From positions 62,001 through 126,000 of the forward strand of contig JAKQGX010000026.1 in assembly GCA_029573235.1 (NCBI GenBank): DNA of 64,000 nucleotides. The letters are read 5' to 3'. The stretch is from Bacteroidota bacterium (lineage in GTDB: Bacteria; Bacteroidota; Bacteroidia; Chitinophagales; Chitinophagaceae). The position numbers were made by a program, and so were the translations under genes. Shown piece after piece: positions 27,283 through 37,200 of the stretch (within the stretch, counting starts at the first letter, position 1; every line of letters begins with the position of its first letter). The notes beneath the pieces were generated by a model that was not told where the DNA came from, made no database searches, and saw only the letters and a program-made list of their open reading frames with translations.

Positions 27283-27984
27283 ATGGGAGCCACAAACAAC
27301 CATTATATTTCTTTAAAGAACCGAAAAGAAGATGAGCAACCACGCGAGAAACTCATGCAGAAAGGAGCGAATGCGCTTAGTGATGCAGAGTTGCTGGCTA
27401 TTTTAATATCGAGTGGTACCAAAGAGCGCTCTGCTATCGACTTGGCAAGGGATATATTGCTACTAGCCGATAATAGTTTACATCAATTGGGACGCTTATC
27501 GCTCAAAGAACTACAACAAACCAAAGGCATTGGTATAGCGAGAGCTATCACCATTGCCGCAGCATTAGAGTTGGGGAGAAGAAGACAAATAAACGAAGGG
27601 TTGCAGCAGAAGCAAATTTCAGGTAGTTCCGATGCCGCATCGATATGTATTCCACTGATGCAAGATTTGGCACATGAAGTCTTTTATGTGTTGTATTTAA
27701 GTCGTTCCAACAAGTTGATAAAAACCGCGCAAATCAGTAGTGGGGGTATTTCGGGTACTGTTGCCGATCCCAGAATGATTTTGAAAGAAGCTATCTTGTT
27801 ACAAGCCAGCCAAATCATTCTGGCACACAATCATCCTTCCGGAAATCTGAAACCCAGCGATGCCGATAAGCAACTTACGCAAAAAATAAAGTCGGGTGCA
27901 GCCATGATGGATATCCAACTCATAGACCATCTCATCATCGCCGATACGCGTTTTTACAGTTTTGCAGATGAAGGATTACTGTAA
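27283..27984 (+). CDS. radC: RadC-family JAB/MPN protein
   Basis: 233 residues. The N-terminal helix-hairpin-helix region (about 20-105, ELQQTKGIGIARAITI) is followed by a JAB1/MPN domain with the JAMM zinc motif AHNHPSGNLKPSDAD (His182, His184, Asp194). Despite the historical name, a direct recombination-repair role is doubtful and the biochemical function is unknown. A short hairpin with a T-rich tail at the 3' end may terminate it before alaS. Confidence 0.93.
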   Translation: MGATNNHYISLKNRKEDEQPREKLMQKGANALSDAELLAILISSGTKERSAIDLARDILLLADNSLHQLGRLSLKELQQTKGIGIARAITIAAALELGRRRQINEGLQQKQISGSSDAASICIPLMQDLAHEVFYVLYLSRSNKLIKTAQISSGGISGTVADPRMILKEAILLQASQIILAHNHPSGNLKPSDADKQLTQKIKSGAAMMDIQLIDHLIIADTRFYSFADEGLL

Positions 27985-28032
27985 TCAAGTAACATCAGAA
28001 AACACAAGAAAAACACAGTTGTATTCATGCTG

Positions 28033-28061
28033 GAGGAATGCACTAACTTCCTCTTATTTTG
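28033..28061 (+). terminator. Possible terminator after radC
   Basis: GAGGAA (28033-28038) pairs with TTCCTC (28048-28053), followed by TTATTTTG. The T-tract is imperfect and overlaps the alaS stop codon on the other strand. Confidence 0.4.
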
Positions 28062-30765
28062 TCAATAGCTTTTTTATGGCGTCAATAGCCGGCTGCAAGC
28101 CGTTTACAAGTTGTCCGCCGGCAGTAGCCAATGTTTTTTGTCCGCCGCCACCACCTTTGATAAGGGGTGCCACGTGTTCCTTTATCAATTGAACCGCATC
28201 CAGCCCTTTAACTGCATGAACCGTATCGGCAATGCCAATAGCTACAAAGGGTTTACCGTCTATGTTGGCACCTAAAACAATCACATGGTCGTTCAAATGA
28301 TTTTTTAAATCGACACACAGTTTTTTCAAAGCATCGGGTGAAGCTACTTCTACCAGGTCGCCAACAAAGCTGATGCCTTCGATGATTTCATCTTTTTGCA
28401 AAAGCTCATTGCGAATGCCTACCAACATTCTTGCCTCCATCATATCAATATGCTTTTGCAAACGACTGTTTTCAAGGTTCAGTTTTTCGATAGCTTTTAA
28501 AGGTTCTTTTGCATTTTTTAAAGCCTGCTTTACCTGTTGTAATTCGGAGAGTTGTTCATTAATGTATAGGGTAGCAGCTTCACCACTGAGCGCTTCGATG
28601 CGGCGCACACCCGCTGCCACTGCGGTTTCCAGCTTTATTTTAAAACTACCCAACTCGCCAGTAGCTCCCACGTGGGTACCTCCACAAAGCTCGATAGAAT
28701 ACTGCGGGTCGATGACTACAACACGTACCTTATCGCCATACTTTTCACCAAACAGGGCCATCGCTCCCATCGCTACTGCCTCCTCTTTGTTCATTTCTTT
28801 TATGACAACAGGGATGTTCTCTCTGATTTTTTCATTGACGATAGTTTCTATTTGGCTCAATTCATCATCGGTTACTTTGGCGAAATGCGAAAAATCGAAA
28901 CGTAAATAATCGTCTTGAACTAACGAACCTTTTTGCGCTACGTGTGTGCCCAATACTTTTCTGAGAGCTGCATGCAGCAAGTGGGTTGCGCTGTGGTGTA
29001 GAGTAATTTTTTTTCTACGTTCTGTGTTTACCAATGCATGAAGTGTCTCGTTCGTATTCGATGGAAGTTGGTCAACGAAATGAAGGATGAGACCGTTTTC
29101 TTTTTTGGTGTCGAAGACGGTGATGGTTTCGTTGGGTGTTTTAAGAACACCTGTATCGCCCACCTGTCCGCCGCTTTCGGCATAGAAGGGGGTTTTGTCT
29201 AGCACTAATTGAAATACATCTTTCCCCTTGATATTTACCTTACGATGCTTTACAATTCTAGCATCTTTATTTTCAGTGGTGGTATATCCAATAAAATCAC
29301 TTTGCACACCTTCTTCTGCATGACTCCAATCTTCTGCGTTGATAGCGGTTGCGGCGCGGCTTCTGTCTTTTTGTTTTTGCATCTCTGCCTCATAGCCGGC
29401 TATATCTACGGTGGCACCTACTTCTTGTGCCATGAGCTGGGTTAGGTCAATAGGAAAGCCGTAGGTATCATTCAACTCGAATGCAAACTTGCCATCAATA
29501 ACCAAATTGTTTTTTTCCATCTCTTGAAGGATGGCTTCGGTTGTGTTTCCCATCACAGCACCGCCGATAGTAGTAGGGTTGGAGCGGTTGGCTACACATT
29601 GCCCGTAGTATTCTTCAAAACGTTTGATGCCTTTGTCGAGGGTTCTGAGGAAGGATTCTTCTTCCTCTTTAATTACTTTAGAAACTAAATCTGTTTGATG
29701 TTTCAACTCCGGAAAAACAGTAGCAAATTGCTGTGCCAGTACCGGAACGAGTTGTGTTAATAGCGGTTGTTTGTAATCTAAATATGAATAATAATACCTT
29801 GCTGCACGACGCAAAATGCGACGGATAACATAACCGGCTCCCGTATTGCTAGGTAGCTGACCATCGGCAATAGTGAAGCTGATAGCCCGTATATGATCGG
29901 CAATTACACGAAAGGCAATGGCTTCTTTACTATCGCTAAAGTCATATTTTTTACCGACTATTTTTTCGGTTTCATGGATGGTATGAGTGAAGACATCTGT
30001 ATCATAATTACTTTGCTTTTTTTGGAGTACCCTTACTAATCTTTCGAACCCCATACCGGTATCTACATGCTTGGCAGGCAAGGGTTGCAGCGAACCATTT
30101 TTTAATCGGTTGAACTCCATGAATACATTATTCCAAATCTCGATAACCTGCGGATGGTCGGCATTTACTAAAAGATGCCCCGGAGTTTGGCTACGCTCTT
30201 CATCACTACGACAGTCCACATGTATTTCGCTACATGGTCCACACGGTCCGGTATCCCCCATCTCCCAGAAATTATCTTTTTTATTTCCTTTGAGAATGCG
30301 GTCTTCGGCTATCCATTTTTTCCACTCATCATAAGCCTCTTGGTCAAAAGGGAGGTTTTCTTTTTCATCCCCTTCAAAGACGGTAACGTACAATAAGTGT
30401 TTAGGTATTTTATATACTTCCGTTAGCAACTCCCAACTCCAAGCGATGGCTTCTTTCTTGAAATAATCTCCAAAGCTCCAATTCCCCAACATTTCAAACA
30501 TGGTATGGTGGTAAGTATCCACGCCTACTTCTTCCAAATCATTGTGCTTGCCACTTACGCGAAGACATTTTTGGGTATCGGCAATTCTATTACTATCGGG
30601 TGTTTTATTGCCCAAAAAACAATCTTTAAATTGGTTCATGCCGGCATTGGTAAACAATAGAGTAGGGTCGTTCTTTACTACAATGGGCGCAGAAGGTACA
30701 ATAGTGTGTTGTTTGGATTGAAAAAAGTCCAAGAATTGTTGGCGTATTTCGCTGGCTGTAAGCAT
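28054..30765 (-). CDS. alaS: Alanyl-tRNA synthetase
   Basis: 903 residues, normal for bacteria. The N-terminal class II catalytic core begins TASEIRQQFLDFFQSKQH and contains MNQFKDCFLG and TGMGFERLV. The editing domain has the HHSATHLLHAAL motif and CGGTHV zinc ligands. The C-terminal DHHA1-type domain ends with the glycine-rich GGGGGQKTLATAGG. It charges tRNA-Ala and hydrolyses mischarged Ser/Gly-tRNA. Convergent with radC, the stops being 69 bp apart. A near-perfect promoter lies just upstream. Confidence 0.98.
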   Translation of the reverse strand: MLTASEIRQQFLDFFQSKQHTIVPSAPIVVKNDPTLLFTNAGMNQFKDCFLGNKTPDSNRIADTQKCLRVSGKHNDLEEVGVDTYHHTMFEMLGNWSFGDYFKKEAIAWSWELLTEVYKIPKHLLYVTVFEGDEKENLPFDQEAYDEWKKWIAEDRILKGNKKDNFWEMGDTGPCGPCSEIHVDCRSDEERSQTPGHLLVNADHPQVIEIWNNVFMEFNRLKNGSLQPLPAKHVDTGMGFERLVRVLQKKQSNYDTDVFTHTIHETEKIVGKKYDFSDSKEAIAFRVIADHIRAISFTIADGQLPSNTGAGYVIRRILRRAARYYYSYLDYKQPLLTQLVPVLAQQFATVFPELKHQTDLVSKVIKEEEESFLRTLDKGIKRFEEYYGQCVANRSNPTTIGGAVMGNTTEAILQEMEKNNLVIDGKFAFELNDTYGFPIDLTQLMAQEVGATVDIAGYEAEMQKQKDRSRAATAINAEDWSHAEEGVQSDFIGYTTTENKDARIVKHRKVNIKGKDVFQLVLDKTPFYAESGGQVGDTGVLKTPNETITVFDTKKENGLILHFVDQLPSNTNETLHALVNTERRKKITLHHSATHLLHAALRKVLGTHVAQKGSLVQDDYLRFDFSHFAKVTDDELSQIETIVNEKIRENIPVVIKEMNKEEAVAMGAMALFGEKYGDKVRVVVIDPQYSIELCGGTHVGATGELGSFKIKLETAVAAGVRRIEALSGEAATLYINEQLSELQQVKQALKNAKEPLKAIEKLNLENSRLQKHIDMMEARMLVGIRNELLQKDEIIEGISFVGDLVEVASPDALKKLCVDLKNHLNDHVIVLGANIDGKPFVAIGIADTVHAVKGLDAVQLIKEHVAPLIKGGGGGQKTLATAGGQLVNGLQPAIDAIKKLLTK

Positions 30766-30784
30766 GTGTTTACGAATAAGTGGG

Positions 30785-30812
30785 CAAAGATAATATAACG
30801 TATAAAAAACAA
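30785..30812 (-). promoter_or_regulatory. alaS promoter
   Basis: On the reverse strand, TTG (30812-30810), a 17-nt spacer, then TATCTTTG (30792-30785). It predicts a leader of about 13-15 nt before the ATG at 30765. Confidence 0.6.
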
Positions 30813-30930
30813 CGTTTAATAGATTGCTACGGGTATTTGGGTAATGTTATTAATGGAAGCAATGGAACAAATACCTACCGCATAAGGGGGGAATTATCTA
30901 ACAACTTGCCTCAAAGAAAGCTTTTGTAAG

Positions 30931-30960
30931 TTGTGCTCCCTCAAAATTGTCATACATTTA
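30931..30960 (+). promoter_or_regulatory. Candidate promoter of the M16 peptidase gene
   Basis: TTG (30931-30933), a 19-nt spacer, then TACATTTA (30953-30960; one mismatch to TAnnTTTG). The start codon is 37 nt downstream. Confidence 0.5.
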
Positions 30961-30997
30961 GGCACTCATTTATAATTTATTTTAAACATCAATACGT

Positions 30998-33721
30998 ATG
31001 AAATTACAACAAGTAGTAGCAGGTAGCTTATCGCTTCTGCTTTTAGCCGGTAGCGTCCAGGCTCAGTCCAAAGCACCGGCTCCAGTAAAGGTTACCAGCG
31101 TAGAGGGCATCACCGAGTATCGCTTAGCCAATGGCTTGCAGGTACTGTTATTCCCCGATCCTTCAAAGCCGACCATTACAGTAAATATTACCTACCATGT
31201 AGGCAGCCGACACGAGGGGTATGGCGAAAGCGGTATGGCGCACTTGTTAGAGCACATGGTATTTAAAGGCTCCACCAAACACAAAAATATTCCGGCAGAG
31301 CTTACCTCACATGGTGCCAGCCCCAACGGTACTACTTGGTATGATCGCACCAACTATTTTGAAACCTTTAATGCCACCGACGAAAACCTCAACTGGGCTT
31401 TAGATTTAGAAAGCGACCGGATGATAAATTCGTTTATCGACAACAAAGACTTACAAAGCGAATTTACCGTAGTAAGAAACGAATTTGAACGAGGCGAAAA
31501 CAGCCCCGGTAGCGTGTTGATGGAGCGCATTCTTTCTACGGCTTACCTCTGGCACAACTATGGCAAATCTACCATTGGTTCAAAAGAAGATATTGAAAAA
31601 GTACCCATTGAAAACCTCAAAGCTTTTTATAAAAAATACTACCAACCCGACAATGCTACCTTAGTAGTAGCCGGAAAGATAGATGAAGCAAAAACATTGG
31701 AATTGGTGAACAAGTACTTTGGCAATATCCCCCGACCTACGCGTGTACTGCCTAAAACCTATACGGTAGAGCCCCAGCAAGATGGAGAACGCTATGTAGA
31801 ATTGCGCCGTGTGGGAGATGTGCAAGCTGTAGCCATGTCTTATCACATTCCTCCTGGCTCGCATCCCGATTATGCCGCTATTGACGTACTCAGCGAAGTA
31901 CTAACCAACGAGCCCAATGGCCGCTTGTATCAAAACCTCGTTAAAAGCGGCAAGGCATCTTCCGTATATGGTTTTGCTGCAGGTCTCCACGACCCCGGCT
32001 TTATATATTTCAATGCCGATGTGTTAAAAGAAAAATCGTTGGAGGATGCCAAGAAAACCATGTTTGCAACTATTGATGAGTTGAAAACAAAACCCGTAAC
32101 CGAAGCAGAAGTAAGCAAAGCAAAAGCAAAACTGCTGAAAGATTATGAGACACTATATCGCAATACGACCCGCGTAGGTACGCTTCTCAGCGAATTTATA
32201 GGACAAGGCGACTGGCGCGTTGGGTTTTTGTACAGAGATTATTTGAAAAAAGTAACTGCTGCAGATGTAAATCGAGTAGCCGGAAATTATTTGATTAGTT
32301 CCAATAGAACCTATGGCATGTTTATCCCAACCAATGCACCGAATAGAACTGTTATGCCGGAGCGCCCCAATTTGCAAAAGGTATTGGAAGGCTATAAAGG
32401 AGAAGCAGCATTAGCTGCCGGTGAAGCCTTTGATCCATCACCCGACAATATTGACAAACGTACCGAAACCGTGAAACTAACCGGTGGTGCCAAGTATAAC
32501 CTTCTCCATAAAGTAACCCGAGGTAATACGGTTGAGTTCCGCTTGACTCTTCGTTTAGGAGATGAATCCAGCTTGGCGAACAAAGGACAAGTAGCGCAAT
32601 TTACAGCCGCCATGCTCATGCGTGGTACCGGCAAGCATACACAAGCTCAAATCAACGAAACACTAGACCGATTGAAGAGTACTTTGAGAATATTCGGAGG
32701 CGGACAAACCGTCAACATCGCTGGGCAATCCACCAAAGAAAACTTGTCGGAGTATCTAGATTTGGTTACAGAAATATTGCACGAAGCTTCTTTTCCTGCA
32801 AGCGAGTTTAAAACTTTGGTAGAAGAAAGCATCAGCGGTATTGAACAAGAGCGTAGCGAACCCCAATCCATTGCCGGAAGAGAGCTTTCTCGCATCGGAA
32901 ACAACTATCCTAAAGGACATATTTTACATGCCAATACGATAGATGAAGAGTTGGCAGCTGTAAAAGCCGTAAAAGTTGACGACGTTAAGAAATTTTATAA
33001 AGATTACTATAATGGAAGTAGCGCTACCGGTGCTTTGGTGGGCGACTTTGATGCACAAGTAACCAAGCAAAAAATGTCTACACTATTAGACAACTGGAGC
33101 GCAATAAAAAGCTATACCAGAGTATCCGACCCTTACCAAGATACCAAGGCAGAAGACAAAGAGTTTATTACTCCCGATAAGAAAAATGCCATGTTGATGA
33201 CCGGTATGGAAATTAAAATGAGAGACGATAATCCTGACTATCCCGCATTAATGATGGGTAACTTTATCTTTGGGCAAGGCTTCTTAAATTCCAGATTAGC
33301 TAACCGTATTCGTCAGAAAGAAGGAATTTCTTATGGTGTAGGATCTTATTTGCAGCCTGGCTCTATCGAAGAAAAAACTGCTTTTGGTTCGTATGCCATC
33401 TTTAATCCTGAAAATAAAGACAAGCTAATACAGGCATATAAAGAAGAGTTGACAAAGTGGGTGAGTCAAGGCATTACACAAGAAGAATTGGATGCTGCTA
33501 AAACAGGTATCATCCAAAGCCGCCAAACCGGTCGTGCAAATGATGGAGGTTTGGCCGGAAAGTTGAGCAGTAACTTGTACCTCAATCGTACTATGGCTTT
33601 CGACAAAGCCTTAGATGAGAAATTTGAAAAACTAACGGTAGCAGAAGTAAATGCTGCTATAAAAAAATACATTGACCCATCGAAGATGAGTTATATAAAA
33701 GCCGGAGATTTCAAAAAATAA
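30998..33721 (+). CDS. Exported M16 (pitrilysin-like) zinc peptidase, two tandem domains
   Basis: 907 residues. The signal peptide (MKLQQVVAGSLSLLLLAGSVQA) is followed by an active M16 half with the inverted zinc motif HLLEH (His82, Glu85, His86) and the downstream acidic ligand region in VVRNEFERGENS. The second M16 half (about 480-907) lacks HXXEH and has the SYGVGSYL and RANDGGLAGKLSSNLY segments of the inactive partner domain. Such clamshell proteins degrade peptides in the periplasm or at the outer membrane. Its promoter and terminator suggest a single-gene transcript. Confidence 0.93.
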   Translation: MKLQQVVAGSLSLLLLAGSVQAQSKAPAPVKVTSVEGITEYRLANGLQVLLFPDPSKPTITVNITYHVGSRHEGYGESGMAHLLEHMVFKGSTKHKNIPAELTSHGASPNGTTWYDRTNYFETFNATDENLNWALDLESDRMINSFIDNKDLQSEFTVVRNEFERGENSPGSVLMERILSTAYLWHNYGKSTIGSKEDIEKVPIENLKAFYKKYYQPDNATLVVAGKIDEAKTLELVNKYFGNIPRPTRVLPKTYTVEPQQDGERYVELRRVGDVQAVAMSYHIPPGSHPDYAAIDVLSEVLTNEPNGRLYQNLVKSGKASSVYGFAAGLHDPGFIYFNADVLKEKSLEDAKKTMFATIDELKTKPVTEAEVSKAKAKLLKDYETLYRNTTRVGTLLSEFIGQGDWRVGFLYRDYLKKVTAADVNRVAGNYLISSNRTYGMFIPTNAPNRTVMPERPNLQKVLEGYKGEAALAAGEAFDPSPDNIDKRTETVKLTGGAKYNLLHKVTRGNTVEFRLTLRLGDESSLANKGQVAQFTAAMLMRGTGKHTQAQINETLDRLKSTLRIFGGGQTVNIAGQSTKENLSEYLDLVTEILHEASFPASEFKTLVEESISGIEQERSEPQSIAGRELSRIGNNYPKGHILHANTIDEELAAVKAVKVDDVKKFYKDYYNGSSATGALVGDFDAQVTKQKMSTLLDNWSAIKSYTRVSDPYQDTKAEDKEFITPDKKNAMLMTGMEIKMRDDNPDYPALMMGNFIFGQGFLNSRLANRIRQKEGISYGVGSYLQPGSIEEKTAFGSYAIFNPENKDKLIQAYKEELTKWVSQGITQEELDAAKTGIIQSRQTGRANDGGLAGKLSSNLYLNRTMAFDKALDEKFEKLTVAEVNAAIKKYIDPSKMSYIKAGDFKK

Positions 33722-33740
33722 CCATCTTAAATTTTTAGAT

Positions 33741-33770
33741 AAAGTCCGCCTGCGATCACAGGCGGACTTT
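33741..33770 (+). terminator. Terminator-like hairpin after the M16 peptidase gene
   Basis: AAAGTCCGCCTG (33741-33752) and CAGGCGGACTTT (33759-33770) form a perfect 12-bp stem with a 6-nt loop. The following T-tract is short. Confidence 0.8.
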
Positions 33771-33772
33771 AT

Positions 33773-34269
33773 ATTCGTACCCATCCAAAATATTTAGAAA
33801 TGGAGTGCCAAGTATATGCAGAAGTCAGAGCTTAAGAACCCCATAACAGGAATAAAAATGTAAATGATATGAAATTGCCACCAACCATTCTAAATATTAT
33901 TACGTCTATCTATATTCTTCAAAAACGGCCAAATATTTTTTATTGTAAAACAATAATGAAGCAAGACAACTATGTGAAAATTCAAAAATTATTATTAACA
34001 TTGAGCATGATTTGAAAATCCGAAGTGTCACTCTTCTGGTTTGCCAAATGGTTACTTACAGAGAACCCTCGTAGTTGTAATTGATTGTTTGAAAAGAAGG
34101 GATACTACTGTGTTTGAAAATATATAAGGAGCGTTCCGAAAATCCTAAAAAGAGTAGGAAAATTATTGTATAAACGCACGGAACAAGAAGGAAGACAATC
34201 GTAAATGCGCCCATGATTAGGTGGCTTTTTTCTTCCCTTAGTTCACTAAAAACCAATAAAAAGTTACAG
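33773..34269. other. About 500-bp AT-rich intergenic stretch
   Basis: No supported gene, RNA or repeat was found here. A 52-codon hydrophobic reading frame on the reverse strand (34056-34214) has no family resemblance and is not called. No clean TAnnTTTG element is visible for the downstream T9SS gene, so its promoter may lie here but is unidentified. Confidence 0.5.
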
Positions 34270-37200
34270 ATGAAAAGTAAATTTTTACAAAAATTACATT
34301 TTGTTTTGCTGACGTTGTCGCTTTCCATTTTGGGAAATTGGAGTAAAGCGCAGATGACCGTTCAAATCGGCTCTGGTACCTCAACGAATTCATTCTTTCC
34401 GTTATACACTTGCTTTGTGTATAACTATAGCCAACAAATATACTTGGCTTCTGAGTTGAATGCAGGCGGTGCCAGTGGACCTACATTTATTCACAAAATT
34501 AGGTTCAAGCCAATGACGTCCATTATTACTCCAACTTCTTATTGGCAGGATTGGCAACTATTCTTGGGTAATACAACCGTGGATGGGCTTGCCACAACCA
34601 CTTCTTGGCAGACAGGACTTACGCCTGTTTTTAATGGAATTATGGCCACTCCTGTAGCAAATAACTGGTTAGAGTTTGTACTTCCTACGCCTTTTTTATG
34701 GGATGGTATCAGTAACTTGGTAGTGGCAACGTATGAAAATTCCGCTAACTATTCTTGTACTCAATCTTGGGCATCTTACGCGGCTACCCCACCTGTTGGT
34801 GGTGGTAATCGTGGTCGATTATTCTATAGCGATCCTACGAACCCCAACCCAAGTGCACCACCGGCTGCTAACTATTCAAGCGATAATATAGCTCAAGTGC
34901 AGTTTGAAATGGTTCCGGCAACACCTTGCGCCGGTATGCCTAATGCCGGTACGGTTATTCCTTTGGGTCCTTTAGCTACTTGCGCCGGTGCCCAGACCGT
35001 ACTTACAGATACCGGCTCTACATTGGCACAAAACATTACTTACCAATGGGAGGAATCCACCAACGGCGGGGTAAACTGGAATAATATTTTTGGAGCAACT
35101 ACCAAATCCTATCCGGCACAACCTACCGTTACTACTCAATATCGCTTGAAAGTAACTTGTACGAATTCGAACATGACGGCTACTTCAAATGATGTTACGA
35201 TTAATGTTACACAGCCCTCCTTTAATGCTATACCGTATGTAGAAGAATTTGAAACTTGGGTAAACAAATGTGCTACTTATGATGTGCCTACCGGTGGTAA
35301 TTGGGTAAATGGACCTACCTCCGGTAGTGCTAGTTGGAGAAGGGTTAATCAGGGTACTAACGGTGCATGGATTGTGCCCAATGGTGGGGCCTATGCTCCT
35401 ACAGGTATTCCTACAATTGCTAATGCCGGTAGTGCTCGCTTCCACTCTTCTTATTCTACAGTAGGGGCAGTAGGTAATTTAGATTTGTACTTAGACTTTA
35501 GTAGCATCGGCGGTGCTAAGCAACTATACTTCTATCACATTAATAATGCTTCCTTGTACGGAACAGTGGGTGTGGATTCACTTAATGTATTTTACTCTAC
35601 CAACGGAGGTGCCAACTTTACATGGGTAGGAGGATACGATACCGCATTGACATGGAGAAAACGAAGCATAGCACTTACTACTAATCCTAATTCACCACAA
35701 GTAGTTATTCGTTTTCAAGGTAAGAGATTGCCGGCACACAACGTAGCCGACAGTAACACTACCGATATGGGAATAGACAGTATTTTCGTTACCGGTCCTT
35801 GTAGCGGGGCTCCTTTTGCTGGAACTATAGTAGCGCCTGCTAGTTTGTGTGCAGGAAGTGTTACCAACTTAACCACTACAGGTACGACTATGGCAGCCGG
35901 GCTTAGTTTCCAATGGGAGCAATCTACTAACGGAACCACTTGGGTATCGGCAGTAGGTGGGGAAGGTGCCAATACACAGTTTTATCAGACGCCATCGCTA
36001 TATGATACGATATCTTATCGCTTAAAAGTAGGTTGTGGAGCAAGCTTCTCTACAACGGCACCGATTACTATTAATGTGGCTTCGCCTCATTATGCCAATG
36101 TCCCATATCAACAAAGTTTTGAATTGTGGCGCAATCGCTGTGCTTTATACGAAATACCTGATAGTGTTTGGGCTACTTCTCCACCCACTACTAGCATTGC
36201 TTGGAGACGTAGAGATCAAGGCGCTACCGGCGGTTGGACTAATGCTACCCAAGGTGCTACCACGCCATTATCTTTAGCCGGTGCCGGAACGTATTCCGCC
36301 AGATTCCATAGTACCAATGGAGCAGCTACTACTACCGGTAAGTTGGATTTACTTTTAGACTGTAGCCAACAAATAGGTAGCAAGCAGTTAGAATTCCACT
36401 ACATCAACCCCAATGGAAATGACTCTTTGTTTATTTCTTATTCAGTTGACAGTGGATTTAATTTTACTCGCTTAAGTGCCTATAACACTACACCTACTTG
36501 GACAGAAGAGCACGTGACCATTCCATCCAATTCGCCAAAGACAATTGTGCGTTTTGAAGGTTATGCAGACTATGCCGGTTCTGCTGGTACCGATATCAGT
36601 ATCGACAGTGTGAGGGTGCTGCAACCTTGTAATGCACCTATTAGTGCAGGTATTATCAACAATCTCAGTACTTCTTGTAAGTACGATACGTTCACTTTGT
36701 ATTTAATCGGAAATACACAAGCAGCCGGATTGGTTTATGATTGGCAACAATCATTTGATAACGTTAACTGGACCAGTACGGGCGTTACCACCTTTAATTA
36801 CACAGGGTTTATTACACAACCTACTTTCTTTAGAACCTTGGTAAAATGTGTGACTGCCAATATAGAAGATACGACACCGGTACAATTTGTAGATACAACT
36901 ATCTTCTACAAATGCTATTGCAACTCCTTTGCCACAACTATTTCCGGAGCGGATGTAGGTAATGTTGCCATAAAATCATTGCCCGGTAATAATTATAAGT
37001 TGAATAACGGTACAATTACACCTCCAACTGCTATCGTCAACAACTCAACAGCTAATAAAACTTACACAAGCTTTATTAATACCTTGTTGCCAGCAACTAT
37101 GTACTTAGATACATTGTACAATATAGCAGTAACCCAAATAAACAGTGGTGCTTATACCAATGCCAGAGTAAGGGTGTGGATTGATAAAGACCATAGTGGC

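Noticed and set aside
28373-28909. 178-codon + frame antisense to alaS
   Set aside because: It is fully inside the unmistakable alaS coding sequence and composed of antisense codons of conserved motifs.
34056-34328. Hydrophobic 90-codon frame on the reverse strand before the large T9SS gene
   Set aside because: It overlaps the start of the T9SS gene, shows no recognisable domain and has no promoter-like element; low-complexity AT-rich DNA easily gives hydrophobic frames.
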